Shown in pieces: positions 34,786 through 47,827 of a DNA stretch of 64,000 nt (position 1 is its first letter; every line of letters starts with the position of its first letter). The position numbers and the translations under genes are program-made. Origin of the DNA: Spodoptera frugiperda (lineage: Eukaryota; Arthropoda; Insecta; Lepidoptera; Noctuidae); the NCBI RefSeq assembly GCF_023101765.2, contig NC_064218.1:5580001-5644000 (forward strand), read 5' to 3'. The notes beneath the pieces were generated by a model. The model did no database searches, had not been told where the DNA came from, and worked only from the letters and a program-made list of their open reading frames with translations.

Positions 34786-36449
34786 GTATTACAGCTGACA
34801 GTCCCGCTATTATAGTGGTTTGGAGACGATGTAATTAAAGAATGTGATTAACTAATTGGCAGGTAATAGGAGTTGCCAACTTTCCTTAATTTTGTTAGTG
34901 CGTCATAATTTTTGTCTAATACCCTCCAAATAACGCAATACCTAATTAACGTAAATAGTTAAGCCCACAAAATCACAGAAAGCAATAAATTACTGAGTAC
35001 CTACTTAATTTGATAGCTTTGCACTATTTAGGTAAAATATGTGTTAACAGTTAGGACAAAACCACAAACGGCTTGAATCTAAAATTTAAAGAATTCTAAC
35101 CTCGACCTTTCATTTTTCCCTGCTATGTCAATGACTGACGACCTTCTGTATATCGTAGTAGGTAGATTACCTCCTTGGTAATCTTCACTTATCCTGTATT
35201 CTGTGTAGTATAAGGCATATAAGTAGGTACCTACATAGTGTGAGGATACGAGTACCTACCTACATAAGGTATGTATCTAGTAAGTACGCCCGTACAAGTG
35301 CGACCTTTGACTTCCTCGTACTAACTACTTACTGTAGACTTCGTACCTCTCTATCTATTAATCGAATAAGCAGGTTTGTTACCGAGTCATTCACCTTATA
35401 TTGTATGCTTCTATAAATAAAGATTAAGTGCATTGCTCAGGGACACTTAGTTAAATAATGCACGTGCAATCCAAGTTGGTGCCCCTTAGATCCAGGCGGG
35501 CCATGTGCCCCTATCTCACCTAAGCTAAAGCAAGTTCTAAATGAAAATATGAAAATAAATAACAGAACTACCTACTACCTAATACAAGGGTAATAACATC
35601 TCCACTTTAAAGTCACCGGGTTAGGATCCGATCTTGGTATAAGCACCCATAGCGCAATCAATATATCTACATAACCGCTTATCCTATACACTACTGCAGA
35701 AACATTTTTCTGAAAATCTCGTAGCTCATAAAGTCAAAGTCAAACCATTTACCTACCCATTTCAATTATTCCTTAATTTAAATTGGTGCCTAAACAACTT
35801 TCATCTTATCAGCTGCTCCTGTAGGTATTTCAAGAAGTTATTTTCGTACTTTCGTATTGTTTGGAAAATACAACCAACCTACATAATACGTACTTATGAA
35901 CTTTACATACAACATAACATACATAGTTGCCTAATTAATTTAAAACAGTTAATTACGCTATTAACGTTGTAAAGTACACGTGTGTGACCACTCCCCTTAG
36001 TGACAAAATTATATCGAGACTCGGGAAATGCACGTAATTTTGTGTCGCGCACACGCAAGCTCAGGATATAAATAATTCAGATAGGTACATAAAGCAACTA
36101 CATTAAATGTCCGATTGCTGACCGTTAGTTCAGTAAATTACGTACACACTGATGTACTGACATACATTTTATTTTGTAAAACAATTAGGTAAATTGTTGC
36201 TATTTTTGTCGAGAGAGGGGAGAAAAGAGATTGAGCATATTAATTTAAAGAAAAGTTTGAAATAGATATGTACTTAAATTTCTTATTATTACTTACTTTA
36301 GTTTTCGAATTCCTTTTATTCCCAAAGGCCCACAAAGACACTAGGCATACGTTTTTTAACTGTCCTTTTATTTTTAGGTATCTCTGAAAAGTACATAATC
36401 ATGTCATATACGATGTAAATGTTACATTTAGTAGCCATATCTATCTATA
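34786..36449. other. Gene-free AT-rich spacer
   Basis: No exon-like frame, RNA gene or structured repeat was recognised. TAGGTA/TACCTA-rich tracts (35160-35290) are low-complexity sequence. Confidence 0.35.
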
Positions 36450-37817
36450 TCTATACATATAATAAAATCGTAGAAAAGTGCTGTCTGTACATCTATATTC
36501 TATATCTATACATATAATAAAATCGTAGAAAAGTGCTGTCTGTACATTGAAAATAAAAATAAAAAAAATAGCAGGGATTATTGTTATGTCGATGTCGAAC
36601 CCAAAAATGTAATTAACTTATTTTTTGTCTGTTTGTCTGTTTGTCTGTTTGTCTGTTCGTCTGTGCGCGCTAATCTCAGAAACGGCTGATCCGAGTTGGA
36701 TGCGGTTTTCACGAATATATTGTGGGATGCTTAAATTTACATTTAGTGTTTGTTTCATGTCAATCGGTTCATAAATAAAAAAGTTATGTCAAATTAAAGA
36801 ATCACGTCGAACATTCTATGCTTATACCATTAATCTCCGCAACTATTTGACGGATTTGGTTGAAATTTGGTACAGATATAGTTTAGAACCTTAGAAAGGA
36901 CATAGATATATTTTTATTTCAAAAATCAAAAAATAAAAATAAGAAATAAATTATTTATAAATAATTCTATGTCGATCGTTACACGACTTCGGTTCATGTT
37001 ATTGTTTTAATTCATCGAAAAAAAGTAAATAAATAGTAAAAAGGTATGAAAAAAATAATATCAATATAATTAAACTTTTAGTACAAAGAAAATGCCCGAA
37101 CGGAGTATAAATAAATAATCCAAGTTGTCTTTATCCTCGGTAGATGGCGTTGGGATCGAAATAGATCGCGCTATGGTTTCGTTACATTCATTTGGTTGGG
37201 TATCGGCCGAGCGCTTCGGTACTATCGTAGAAAAAGTGTATTATCAGTCGTATGATTAGATTCTTTGTCTGTAGTGGTCCTGCTGTTTCGTATATTCTAA
37301 ATTGGTTTCGTTGTATTTGTCAATTAATAAGTTTATTTGTTGGGTTTTCCTGGTTTTTTGGTTAAACTATTTAACGTAGGTTTAGTTTGATATCGATTAT
37401 TAGTAGTTACTGTAGTTAGTTTTTTTAATAAAATTGTAAGTCTAATTTATAAATTAATTAGATTAGATTTAAGTCGTTTCTTTTAAATTATTTAGTTTAA
37501 GCTTGGTTATTATAGCATAGAGGATAGGTTGTAATATAGTTTCTTTTTTAATTGTTATAAATTCGTAATTCGTAGCTTTCTTTAGTTTTAAGTTAGTTTA
37601 AGTCCGTTTTTAAACTATTTTTTCAATGCCCTAAGTGAGTATACATCTATTAAATTCAAACGCAGAGCTCATTATGTTGATTTTTGAAGAGTTCCCTGGA
37701 ATATCTTCCACATCTCATTTTTGAAGAGATCCCGCGAGATCGGGAACTATGTGGTTAAAACCAAAAATTTGCCGGAAGTCACTATTCCACGCGAACGAAG
37801 TCGCGGGCAAAAGCTAG
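36450..37817 (+). mobile_element. Non-autonomous Helitron A
   Basis: The 5' end TCTATACATATAATAAAATC occurs twice, at 36450 and 36505, each preceded by A; the 3' end is the hairpin GCGAACGAAGTCGC followed by GGGCAAAAGCTAG (37817) and then T. This fits Helitron rules: insertion between A and T, 5' TC, 3' hairpin plus CTRR. An (GTCTGTTT)n tract lies at 36626-36660. No Rep/helicase frame exists, so it is non-autonomous. The reverse-complement copy at 39050-40354 is near-identical over the full length. Confidence 0.8.
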
Positions 37818-38619
37818 TTTTAAATAAAATGTATTTCACGAAATATTATCATAGCATGCTAATGCACTTACAGTACGTACCTTTAAAGTACATCTATAAA
37901 TAATTATGCCCGAATCATTCCGAGTAGATATGTACCAAAATATTTCCAATAAAAGAAAAACACCTGTCATCCCTTTCTTGTAAATATTGTTGTTTACAAA
38001 CCGTTATCATTTTGTTTATGCGGTATTTCAGTAAAGACTATCTGCACTAAATTATCTTAATCCGAATTTAGGGTTTGAATAAACAACTCTCTAATTTCTT
38101 TGTGATAAGGAAACAATTTAATTTTTTATGGCTTTTCAATTACTACAAGTAAGCAAGCTTGTTTACAGTGTTTTAGATATTTCCTAAAACATTGTTTAAT
38201 GAGAGAAGTGAATATGAATGTGTCAAGGTTTTAGAGAACAGAGAGTAAAGTTCACTAAGAAAAGGAGGATTCTTCGACCAGGTGAGGTGATCATGCCTGG
38301 CGGGTTCTCTGCCCAACTATTGTTCATTGGGGATTTTCTATCCATGTTTATTCGCATGTAAATGCACGTGAATGTTGCGTTACTCAACTCGGGGTTGAAG
38401 TAAGTGCATTATTAATTATTTCGTATCTTTCATAGAAATCATGGCGCCCTCGTCTGTTTTAGTCATAACATAATTAGAATAGCGTGCTGCCTTCCGTAAA
38501 ACCCGTGTAGGGGAAAAACCAAAAGGTTACATTGTGTTAACAAAGGGATGACTCGTTGGTTGTGTAATCACAAGCGTGAACGCTGACCAAGGGGTCTTAA
38601 ATTTAATTTCGAGGTCGTA

Positions 38620-38920
38620 CATACATACATACATATCGTCACGCCTGTAATCCCCGAAGGGGTAGGCAGAGGTGCACATTATGACACGTAATGCCACTGT
38701 GTACACCCACTTTTCACAATTTATGTTGTAAGTCCCATGTAATAGGTGGTGAGCCTATTGCCATATACCGGGCACATTCCAGATTCCGTGCTACTACTGA
38801 GAAATTTTCGAAAAACCGAAAAAGGCCCAGTAATACTTCGCCCGACCCGGGAATCGAACCCGAGACCCCTCGCCCAGCAGTCGCACTTGCAACCACTAGG
38901 CCAACGAGGCAGTCAGGCAG
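38620..38920 (-). repeat. tRNA-derived SINE family B, copy 2
   Basis: Minus-strand: head 'GCCTCGTTGGCCTAGTGGTT' 'GCAAGTGCGACTGC' then 'GGGTTCGATTCCCGGGTCGG' (A and B boxes of RNA polymerase III), body through 'CAGTAGTAGCACGGAATCTG', and end in 'GGCGTGACGATATGTATGTA' repeats. It lies between the two Helitrons. Three overlapping frames across it on both strands are artefacts. It is not a functional tRNA gene. Confidence 0.8.
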
Positions 38921-39049
38921 GCAATTTCGAGGTCGTGTAAAGTGCAATTGTACCTATATTTTATTTTTCTAAAATCTCAGTACCTAATAGCATATGGTAT
39001 ATCCGTACTTCAGCAAAATGATATAGGGTAAATATCATTTTAGGTACTA

Positions 39050-40354
39050 CTAGCTTTTGCCCGCGACTTCGTTCGCGTGGAATAGTGACTTCCGGGTTCC
39101 CGATCTCGCGGGATCTCTTCAAAAATGAGATGTGGAAGATATTCCAGGGAACTCTTCAAAAATCAACATAATGAGCTCTGCGTTTGAATTTAATAGATGT
39201 ATACTCACTTAGGGCATTGAAAAAATAGTTTAAAAACGGACTTAAACTAACTTAAAACTAAAGAAAGCTACGAATTACGAATTTATAACAATTAAAAAAG
39301 AAACTATATGTATTACAACCTATCCTCTATGCTATAATAACCAAGCTTAAACTAAATAATTTAAAAGAAACGACTTAAATCTAATCTAATTGATACCAAA
39401 AAAATTAGACTTACAATTTTATTAAAAAAACTAACTACAGTAACTACTAATAATCGATATCAAACTAAACCTACGTTAAATAGTTTAACCAAAAAGTCCA
39501 GGAAAACCCAACAAATAAACTTATTAATTGACAAATACAACGAAACCAATTTAGAATATACGAAACAGCAGGACCACTACAGACAAATAATCATACGACT
39601 GATAATACACTTTTTCTACGATAGTACCGAAGCGCTCGGCCGATACCCAACCAAATGAATGTAACGAAACCATAGCGCGATCTATTTCGATCCCAACGCC
39701 ATAAAGACAACTTGGATTATTTATTTATACTCCGTTCGGGCATTTTCTTTGTACTAAAAGTTTAATTATATTGATATAATTTTTTTCATACCTTTTTACT
39801 ATTTATTTACTTTTTTTCGATGAATTAAAACAATAACATGAACCGAAGTCGTGTAACGATCGACATAGAATTATTTATAAATAATTTATTTCTTATTTTT
39901 ATTTTTTGATTTTTGAAATAAAAATATATCTATGTCCTTTCTAAGGTTCTAAACTATATCTGTACCAAATTTCAACCAAATCCGTCAAATAGTTGCGGAG
40001 ATTAATGGTATAAGCATAGAATGTTCGACGTGATTCTTTAATTTGACATAACTTTTTTATTTATGAACCGATTGACATTAAACAAACACTAAATGTAAAT
40101 TTAAGCATCCCACAATATATTCGTGAAAACCGCATCCAACTCGGATCAGCCGTTTCTGAGATTAGCGCGCACAGACGAACAGACAAACAGACAAACAGAC
40201 AAACAGACAAACAGACAAACAGACAAACAGACAAAAAAAAAGTTAATTACATTTTTGGGTTCGACATCGACATAACAATAACCCCTGCTATTTTTTTTAT
40301 TTTTATTTTCAATGTACAGACAGCACTTTTCTACGATTTTATTATATGTATAGA
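39050..40354 (-). mobile_element. Non-autonomous Helitron B, inverted copy of A
   Basis: Read on the minus strand it starts TCTATACATATAATAAAATC at 40354 after an A, and ends with the CGCGAACGAAGTCGCG hairpin and GCAAAAGCTAG at 39050, followed by T. Sequence matches Helitron A along its length with few differences (for example one single-base change near 40076-40081 and a shorter or longer (GTCTGTTT)n tract). The two copies face each other around about 1.23 kb of DNA. Confidence 0.8.
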
Positions 40355-41779
40355 TGAACCACAATAGCACATAATATGCCCATGTATGTATGTATGTAGA
40401 TTATTTTGCATACCAAGTTTGTACCAAGAGTTCACAGTACTAATTCTATTGTTTTGAAATACCTATGAATACGCACATACATAGGATAAGTACATACATA
40501 CATAGGTACTAAGTTACTCATTCTTTCCAATGATATTTTATATGCAACTTCCATATGCAAGTGTTCAAGTATGGGTATAAAGAATAAACCAATGTACTAG
40601 GTACTCATATCGTGTAGGTATGTCTACAAGTACTTATCTACTATGTGCCTAGCTATCAATTGTAATGTCTGAAATAGTTTTCCCTGTAAACTAGGTCAAG
40701 ACTTCCACGTGCTGACGTGTTGAATAAAATGTATACGATCAACTCGACATGACCTAAAATAAAACGTATTTCTATTCAAATATAGTAGTCGTGATCATAG
40801 TTGAATTTATTTTATACCATGTGTTGCATTTTGCCACCAAAGCAAAGACTTTTTTTTAGTACTTCGAATTCATTTTAAAATACCCTGTGTTGCATTTTGC
40901 ATACAAAGCTTTTTGTTTGAGAGAGGAAAATGATCCAATGACTTCTCCATCTTTTTGCGAGGAGAGAGGGAGTGTCAGACTCAGCCAACATATCTCCATA
41001 CTTGTAATATACTTTACAAGAAAATTAGGGTGCATTATTTTTAACTTTGCATTTTACTGAACGATCTGATTGCACTGTTATTGGGCTTTTTAACTGCTAC
41101 TTTTTAATTAAAGTATTGATTTGATATATGAACATACATACATAGTTGCGTTCACCTAATTGGAGATTAGTGGCAGAAGACGTGTTTTATTTACATTAAT
41201 CTAATGTTATAAAAGGCCACTTTACTCGAAAACAAATTATTCTAGAAAACTATAAATCTTCACTGATAAACTAATCGATTCAAAAGCTAAGATAACCAAA
41301 GTAGGCGATAATCTTAGTCCCACATTTTAGTCCTATCATAGATTACCTAAGTAGTATCTATTGCAGTATAAAATTCGCAATATATTAAGATAAAACATAC
41401 AACTGCACCAGCCTACCTTATCGGCAAGATTAGTAAGAAGCTCTTTGGGGTATCAGATTAAATAAAGCGAATTAATCATTATAATAAGTACCTACCAAGT
41501 GACCGATAAGATATAGGGAGTACAAACTACAGTACCTCCAGGATATTATAATCGACAGATAATCAGAAACATAATAAACTTGATATCATGACATCTTTAG
41601 CTCATTTCAAATCATCCATAATTGATTAAATGTACTAATGATTAGCTATTTGTTTACGCTGTTATACTGTTCAATTTTTTATGGTTTATCGAGATTGTGA
41701 AGAGCTATTAATGAATGTTTCCCTACCATAAGGTTGTTAAAATTGTTATCTGCATTGTTTTTCTGTATACCTATCACCA
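40355..41779. other. Gene-free spacer with a family A fragment
   Basis: At 40915-40985 a minus-strand family A fragment is seen ('gagagaggaaaatgatccaa' 'tgacttctccatc' ... 'gagggagtgtcagactcagc'). The rest is AT-rich without recognised features; TACATA-rich stretches near 40380-40520 are low complexity. Confidence 0.4.
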
Positions 41780-41930
41780 TCCCGGAGCTGGGGACTGCCT
41801 AGCGGATTAACGAGGTTTCGGTTCGGAAAGCAGAAGTAGAAACGGGGTGGTTTTTAGTCAATAACAATCTGACACTCCCTCTCGTCTAGTCCAAAGAGCA
41901 TTGGTTAAAAAAATCCTATTACCATCTTTC
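41780..41930 (+). repeat. SINE-like repeat family A, copy
   Basis: 'ccggagctggggactgccta' 'gcggattaacgaggtttcgg' ... 'gaaacggggtggtttttagt' ... 'gacactccctctcgtctagt'. Same order of blocks as the copy at 42660-42860, more diverged. Confidence 0.6.
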
Positions 41931-42383
41931 TAAAGAGACAATAAAATTACGTTTCTAAAACTTCAAGCTATATCTAATTGCCTATTTCAACACAACACAG
42001 AAATTTTCCAATACCAAGAAAAATCAAGAAACGTACCGCAGAAAAATAAAACTTTCAATTCAAATCAATTCAATTAATGTCGAAAATGATTACGCTGAAC
42101 TAACACAAACGGATACATCTATTAGTTAAAGCAGTAAAACTGTTACTTTAATGTAATTTAAATTTCCCTTTTGACGTAAAACAGTACATTAGCCACTTCT
42201 TATTACTATGTAAGTAGGTAAAATCCGAACGTCGGCTGCGTGTGTGTCGAATTAATTATTTCTTCGTTCGTCATTAATGACGAGAATTATTCTGCATCAC
42301 GATACAGTTTGAGTACTGTCAATATAATCCCTAGTATTTTGTTCGGTTTGATGTAGGAATTGTTATACTTGGCTATCTTATAA

Positions 42384-42507
42384 CTATCAATTCAAATTTT
42401 CGAAGTGAGTTCGATTGCGCTCCGCCATATCATTGGTTGTGCGAATAATCTCGACCAATGACGGGCGAGAACGAGAACAAGCACACTTCGAAAATTTGAA
42501 TTGACAG
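42384..42507. repeat. Short TIR element (CAATTCAAATTTTCGAAGTG ends)
   Basis: 'caattcaaattttcgaagtg' at 42388-42407 is the exact complement of 'cacttcgaaaatttgaattg' at 42484-42503; a few outer bases also match imperfectly. The 76-base centre includes 'attggttgtgcg' and 'cgaccaatgacg'. Typical MITE form. The 95-codon minus frame across it is not a gene. Confidence 0.7.
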
Positions 42508-42659
42508 TTACAGAATAGCCTAGCTGAACAGTCTCATATGAAATTAAATAAAGTTTTATGAACCGAATATGTTCTATCCTATACATAGCCATCGAGAGAC
42601 GTGCAGTTTCATTTTCTATATTTCTCATATTGCCTGCCGTGTGGATACTATCGTGCATA

Positions 42660-42860
42660 CATAGCCACCAGACCACCACAGACGAGGCCCACTAGGGCTG
42701 ATGCCTGATCCGGAGCTGTGGACTACCCTAGCGGGTTTACCGGGGCTCTGGCTCGAAAATCAGGAGTAGGAACGGAGTGGTTTTTAGTCACTGACAATCC
42801 CTCTCGCCTCGCCCAAGGCGGGAGAAGACATTGGAAGATTATTCCCACTTAAAATAGTGT
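42660..42860 (+). repeat. SINE-like repeat family A, best-preserved copy
   Basis: Starts near 'ggcccactagggctgatgcc' 'tgatccggagctgtggacta' and continues 'cctagcgggtttaccggggc' ... 'gaacggagtggtttttagtc' ... 'gcctcgcccaaggcgggaga' to 'attattcccacttaaaa'. Block order agrees with the other copies; the start shared with the 16488 copy ('ggatgcctgatccg') helps set the 5' limit. Confidence 0.65.
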
Positions 42861-43239
42861 GGATTACTATATGCTAACCTACTTCATAGTAATCTCTAAT
42901 TCACTCTGTAATTCCTATTTTCCAGGGATTAATCACGTAAACGATATAAACTAATCAATGGATATAATAACTTACAGCTTAATACCTCTTCTGGGAAAAT
43001 ATGATGACCGATAGAGAGGTATGAACCATGACGATGTATGCTGCTTTTGTTTGTAATTCACTGGTAGTTTGTGTATGACCGAATCACCTTTAAAGATCCG
43101 CAATGAACACTCATTCTTGTCTTTACTTAAAAACAAAAAAAAAATTAAAATGTTTGTTTGTTTGTAATGAATAGTCTCCGAAACTACTGGACGATTTGAA
43201 AAATTCTTTTACTATTGGAAAGCTAAATTTTTAAGGAGC

Positions 43240-43302
43240 CTACATCACATTGCCTATAGCATAGGCAATAGCATAGGCTATAGCATAGGCAATGTGATGT
43301 AG
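43240..43302. repeat. Palindrome with internal GCATAGGC tandem units
   Basis: 'ctacatcacattgcctatag' is mirrored by '...ctatagcataggcaatgtga' 'tgtag'. The interior consists of repeated 'gcatagg(c)' units, so slippage and hairpin formation are both possible. About 63 bases in all. Confidence 0.65.
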
Positions 43303-44044
43303 GGATATTTTTATCATAATATCCCTACAGAATCGGGACCTAATCTAAGAATAATATAATGGTACTTATTTGTTTATCTTCCACAAAAGTGCCTTAATAC
43401 AAACATATCCTTCACTAAGTATGTGATTTAGCCTTTGTGGGATTTTGGTATCTTCTCTAGGAATCCCTAGTCACAAAGATTACCAGGTCGACCAATTTGT
43501 ACATTGGATTTATACATAAAATATAGATATGATATTCAAACATCTTAAATACAACCAGGCGAAACCACAGGCGGAAAGTTACTCCTCAATACTTGAAACA
43601 AACAATCAGAAAAATACAATAAAAAGTTTATTTTATTATACATGGAAAAACACTTCTCTATGTAGTAGTCAATTAGAACCCCAATGACGTCAATGTGACA
43701 AGTGTACCTACATATATGAGTAACGGATTTGTGCTAACACAAGTAAACATACCTACTGCATACATAATCTTTACCTATGTAATAGCTTCTTTAAGCTTTG
43801 ATAGCTTAATAATCGAATTCAAACCTTATTGACAAGCGACGTAAAGTTGAATACGCAAATTAATCAATTTCTTGTTTGTTTGTTTATTTGTTTTTCGTGA
43901 CACTTTCACAGATGAACCGTTGACCGCGATTAGTGACGTCAGTAAATCGACGAACACAAGCTACTTTCATAAAATAGTAATGGAAGTACGTAATTAAATA
44001 CCTCAATGACTGACGTAAGGGAATAGAAGGGAAAACTTGGGAAA

Positions 44045-44225
44045 ACAATTCAACGACACCCCTTTTATCCCCGTAGTAGGCAGAAGTGCACATTATGGCA
44101 CGTAATGCTGCTATACAATGTACACTCACTTTTCACTATTTGTGTTATAAGTCCCATGTAATAGGGGGTGAGTCTATTGCTATATACTGGGCACAATTCC
44201 AGACTCCGTGCTACTACTGAGAAAT
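44045..44225 (-). repeat. SINE family B, 3' fragment
   Basis: Minus-strand: matches the distal two thirds of the SINE at 38620-38920 ('gcacattatggcacgtaatg' ... 'gtcccatgtaatagggggtg' ... 'gactccgtgctactactgag'), lacking the tRNA head. Confidence 0.6.
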
Positions 44226-44649
44226 AGAAGGGAAAACATAGGTTTATTTAATAAGGCATCTATTAATTAAGACGGCAGAAGTAAAATTAGGCATCAACAT
44301 CAAAGATGAGCCTGAACAACAACTAGTTCTTACAAAAGAGGGAAAATCCCAAATTGAGTTCATCGACCCCAAATAACTTGCATCAAAGATAGATAGATTA
44401 ATATCAGAAACAACATTTTCTTCGTTAGTATTTCTAACCGACTAAAAAGGTTTTATATTCGTACAAAACTATACTTACCTAAGTACTTGATAGGAATTGT
44501 TATATAAGGTAAATGGGTAACTATTAGCATAGCATCAATTGTAGTTAAAGAGCTAAGGTACAAAGTGCAAAGATCAAACGCCACACAATTGCCTATTCTA
44601 ATTCAGATTTCCATTCAAGCACTAGGTAACTAACTCGTTTACATACGTC

Positions 44650-44810
44650 TTTTTTTAAGGGGGAAAGTCATCTATCCGACGTTGGCGAAGCGCCTCTACC
44701 CTCGCTGGAGGGCTCCCTACACACTACGTTTACCTACGTAGACACGGTCTCCACTCAAGAACACGTATACCCCAACGGTCATCAGTTCATCGACAAAATG
44801 TGACTGGCCC
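44650..44810 (-). repeat. Repeat fragment shared with the CSP-4 intron
   Basis: 'gagggctccctacacactac' 'gtttacctacgtagacacgg' ... 'cgtataccccaacggtcatc' ... 'aaaatgtgactggcccat' is the inverted counterpart of 26585-26715. A poly(T) stretch at its left end is consistent with retroposition on the minus strand. Confidence 0.5.
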
Positions 44811-45039
44811 ATTGATATGTTGGCTTACGAATCCGTTGACTTTCGTTGGTAACTTTACTTCTCAGTCGGATCTCCTCATATCGGATTTAGCCCCCGTGTC
44901 CTCAGACTGTCTGTCCATTGTCAATCCTATGGGTAGACCAAAAATTCAATGGTTTTTGCCATCCTGCGCTGCGCTTGACGGTAAAGTAGCATGTGGCTAC
45001 TTAATTATGATTTATTGGTGTTACTGTTGCCTTTCCTAA

Positions 45040-47334
45040 TATACGGTAGCAAACCTATTGGCAAACACTAAGAGCCATACTACATTTCAAGTAGATACTA
45101 TCAAACAACACTAACAACATCTTATACTTATGAAATACATAAAAAATGTTACTGTGTTATACCTAAGCATTATTTTAATTATTTCCGCTCTTAATAAATG
45201 AACATAATTTTCAGTAAACTACGTTTAAAAAGACCCCACATCAACCTCCTCTTTTTGAAGTCGATTAATATACTTAAACCTGCTACTAAATGTAACAAAC
45301 ACTTTTCTGAAAACCGCATCAAAATCGGTTCGGGCAATCGTGAGATAATCGCACACAAACATTTTTGAAGTCATTTAAAAGGAAAAATAAATTAATTCTT
45401 GAAACGTAATACAATATCTTTGTTCTTTATTTGTTCTGCATTTAAGATTTCACTGAAGTGGCTCTCTGTAATTCAGATTTGAGTGGAAAGAAAACATGAT
45501 AACGTTACTGTTTAAGGATGTGTAAATAGATTGAAATTGAGTGTGTACGAACGTGCGTTGTACGTTTGTTCAGTACTTCAGATGTGAAATGACTGAGGTA
45601 TTTATAGTACCTAAGTACCGACTAAAGAAAGGACATAGGAACTTGGTACAGTGTATAATAGGCAGTAGGTACTGTAACTAAGCTTGTTATTTACAGACAA
45701 AGAAAGGGTCGCACATAAGTTTTCGTGGAACTATATCACTTGAAGTTTTGTTTTATTCTAGTGATTCATTTATTTATTTAGTGATATCAATATCACTATA
45801 GTTTCATCAGAATATTTCCAACTTTTCTCAAAAGAAACCCGAGACGGTCTCATTTAATAAAATTTAATACTTTTGTTTTACCGTAACCAATAGGAAAAAT
45901 AATACCTATACTCTATACACACCTCTAAATCGACAACGTTTTACAACTTAGGTACAATAAAGATCGATTATAATCTACATAGTTATATAACACGTAGCTA
46001 TATGTATAGCTAGGTACTTAAAACTAATCGCGATTCAATCGCAAAAGGTATGTACCGACCAACCCCCACAATCTGATACCAGGTTATGTAAATATCAATA
46101 AATAAATACATAATTATCAGTACAAACCTGCACTTGTAGATTCTAGATCTTTTATCCATATCTAAAATCGTAAATTAGAGGCTAATGACATTAATCAGCA
46201 AATTTTAATTCCCTGATTTAAATTGAAAATCCTTGATAATGAAAACTTATCACAAGGCCGTTTGTAATGAGCTCGCTGTAAACTGTCGTTACAGCGGTAA
46301 GTCCCCTCTTTAAGGAGTGACTTGAGAGGCGCTACGGCGTCCTCACCTACCGCTTGATGCTGGTGCTTACCGGACATGGGAGCTTCAGCAGGTTCCTATT
46401 TCTGCTAAGGTTTAGGGAACGAACATCTTCATCGCGAGAGACACTGGAAGTGCGGGTCTGGGAACGGCGACCAAGTGTAGCTCGTCGGAAAATGCCTAGC
46501 CAAACAGATATTAGATAGTTAAATCATTATATTTTATTTCTTGATGTAGATTAAGACATAAAGTAGTCTTTGGTACCTATCCTTTACACGGTTCTAGAAT
46601 ATTCGTCGTATTATTGTGAAGTTAAAATTAATACCTTGTAGAATGTTGCAGGCGTAATGTAGGTAAATCATTTATTTTTCTTTTTTCTTTGACATTTGCA
46701 GCAAGTGTCCGAGTAAAAAGACATACATAATATACAATCCAGATTGTACTCTTGAGATTTATATGTGTTTAAATGTCTTTACGTTACGGGTTTGAGATTG
46801 TAATCATTTTATGCCTTTAAAATAAGTGCATAAAAATGCCATGTATCTCTACCACAGAATACTATCACTACCCCTTTGTCTCCAAGTGTGGAACAGACGA
46901 TAGGACAAAACATTTGGCAGAAATAAGGTAGCAGCGCTCTCTGCGATCAGCGTGAAAATTATGGCAAACACTCTTATGTGGAGGTGGCCCGTAGTCCAGT
47001 AGTGGACTGTTGATAAAGGCGATGAAGAGTATTAATATACGTCATAAGATGTTACATATATATGTAGTTATTTATAAGAAATTGAATTTATCGTCGTCAC
47101 AATTTATCGTTGCCAGCACTTTCTATTGTTTATTTAGAGCCATCTCGTAGACTGCTCGACCGTACCTAGTACCGTCGGTAATTAATTGGCTAGACAGGTA
47201 TGTACGTAATCAATTTGACAGCAATATTAATTTGCAATGACGATGTTAATTTTAATTAGAATTCTCAGTCATATAACGATCGATTACTGTTTATATTTGA
47301 ACAAACGTACTTGTTGAGTACTTAATTGAAATGT
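45040..47334. other. Gene-free spacer with a LINE tail remnant
   Basis: Contains an RTE-like fragment near 45300-45365 ('aaccgcatcaaaatcggttc'), and a LINE-type tail at about 46968-47035 ('tggcccgtagtccagtagtg' 'gactgttgataaaggcgatg'). 46230-46500 is locally more GC-rich and includes a 60-codon minus frame (MSGKHQHQAVGEDAV...), with no recognised domain and frames broken on both sides; it may be retroelement debris. Confidence 0.35.
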
Positions 47335-47495
47335 GGCAGAATACACATAGCATACATTCACAGCACTTATCGTTTCGTATAAAAAACATATCTTAGTTGA
47401 ACCTGTTTCCACTAGTGCTAAGCTATGTGTACCAAGGAATATGATTGGTGGAAGCCAAAGGCATCCACAGCTATGTAGCATAGCACACTAAATCG
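47335..47495 (-). repeat. Interspersed repeat family C, fragment
   Basis: Minus-strand fragment with 'acacatagcatacattcaca' ... 'gtttccactagtgctaagct' 'atgtgtaccaaggaatatga' 'ttggtggaagcc'. The 65-codon minus frame across it is a repeat artefact. Confidence 0.55.
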
Positions 47496-47827
47496 CAAGT
47501 ATGTTTTTTTTGACAGATCTGGATTAATTTTTGAGAGTTATGCAAAGGAAACAGTGAGCTGTTTGCATAATCGTTATCAAATAGTTATCAAATAATTTAA
47601 ACATTTGTGGTTACAATTTTTCTATATTTAACTTTATCAATACTAATTTATTACGGAACCTATTAATAGGTACTTGTAACTTTGCAAAGGTGTTTGATAA
47701 CTTCCTGATTTGAAGACGTTTCCGTAGTAATATTGTCTGTTGATAATAGTCAATGTAAAATCAATCAAATATTCTAGCCTTATTGTCAATTAAGCACCTG
47801 TTTATACTTAAAAATACGTGATCTTGA

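Noticed and set aside
36626..36660. Regular GTCTGTTT units that at first suggest a CRISPR-like array
   Set aside because: They are directly adjoining microsatellite units with no spacers, inside a Helitron in a eukaryotic genome.
38830..38910. Possible tRNA gene on the minus strand
   Set aside because: A and B boxes are present but the acceptor stem does not pair and the sequence continues as a SINE body; same for 47828-47905 and 4945-5015.
38691..38972. Overlapping frames of 64-93 codons on both strands
   Set aside because: They lie entirely inside the tRNA-derived SINE at 38620-38920; copies at 22395 show unrelated broken frames.
44800..45039. 79-codon plus frame with several Cys and Trp
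   Set aside because: Its first part is a repeat shared with 26585-26715, and no domain, start context or splice sites support it.
46195..46377. 60-codon minus frame starting MSGKHQHQAVGEDAV in a GC-richer patch
   Set aside because: No family recognised, stops in all flanking frames, no splice sites; more likely old retroelement sequence.
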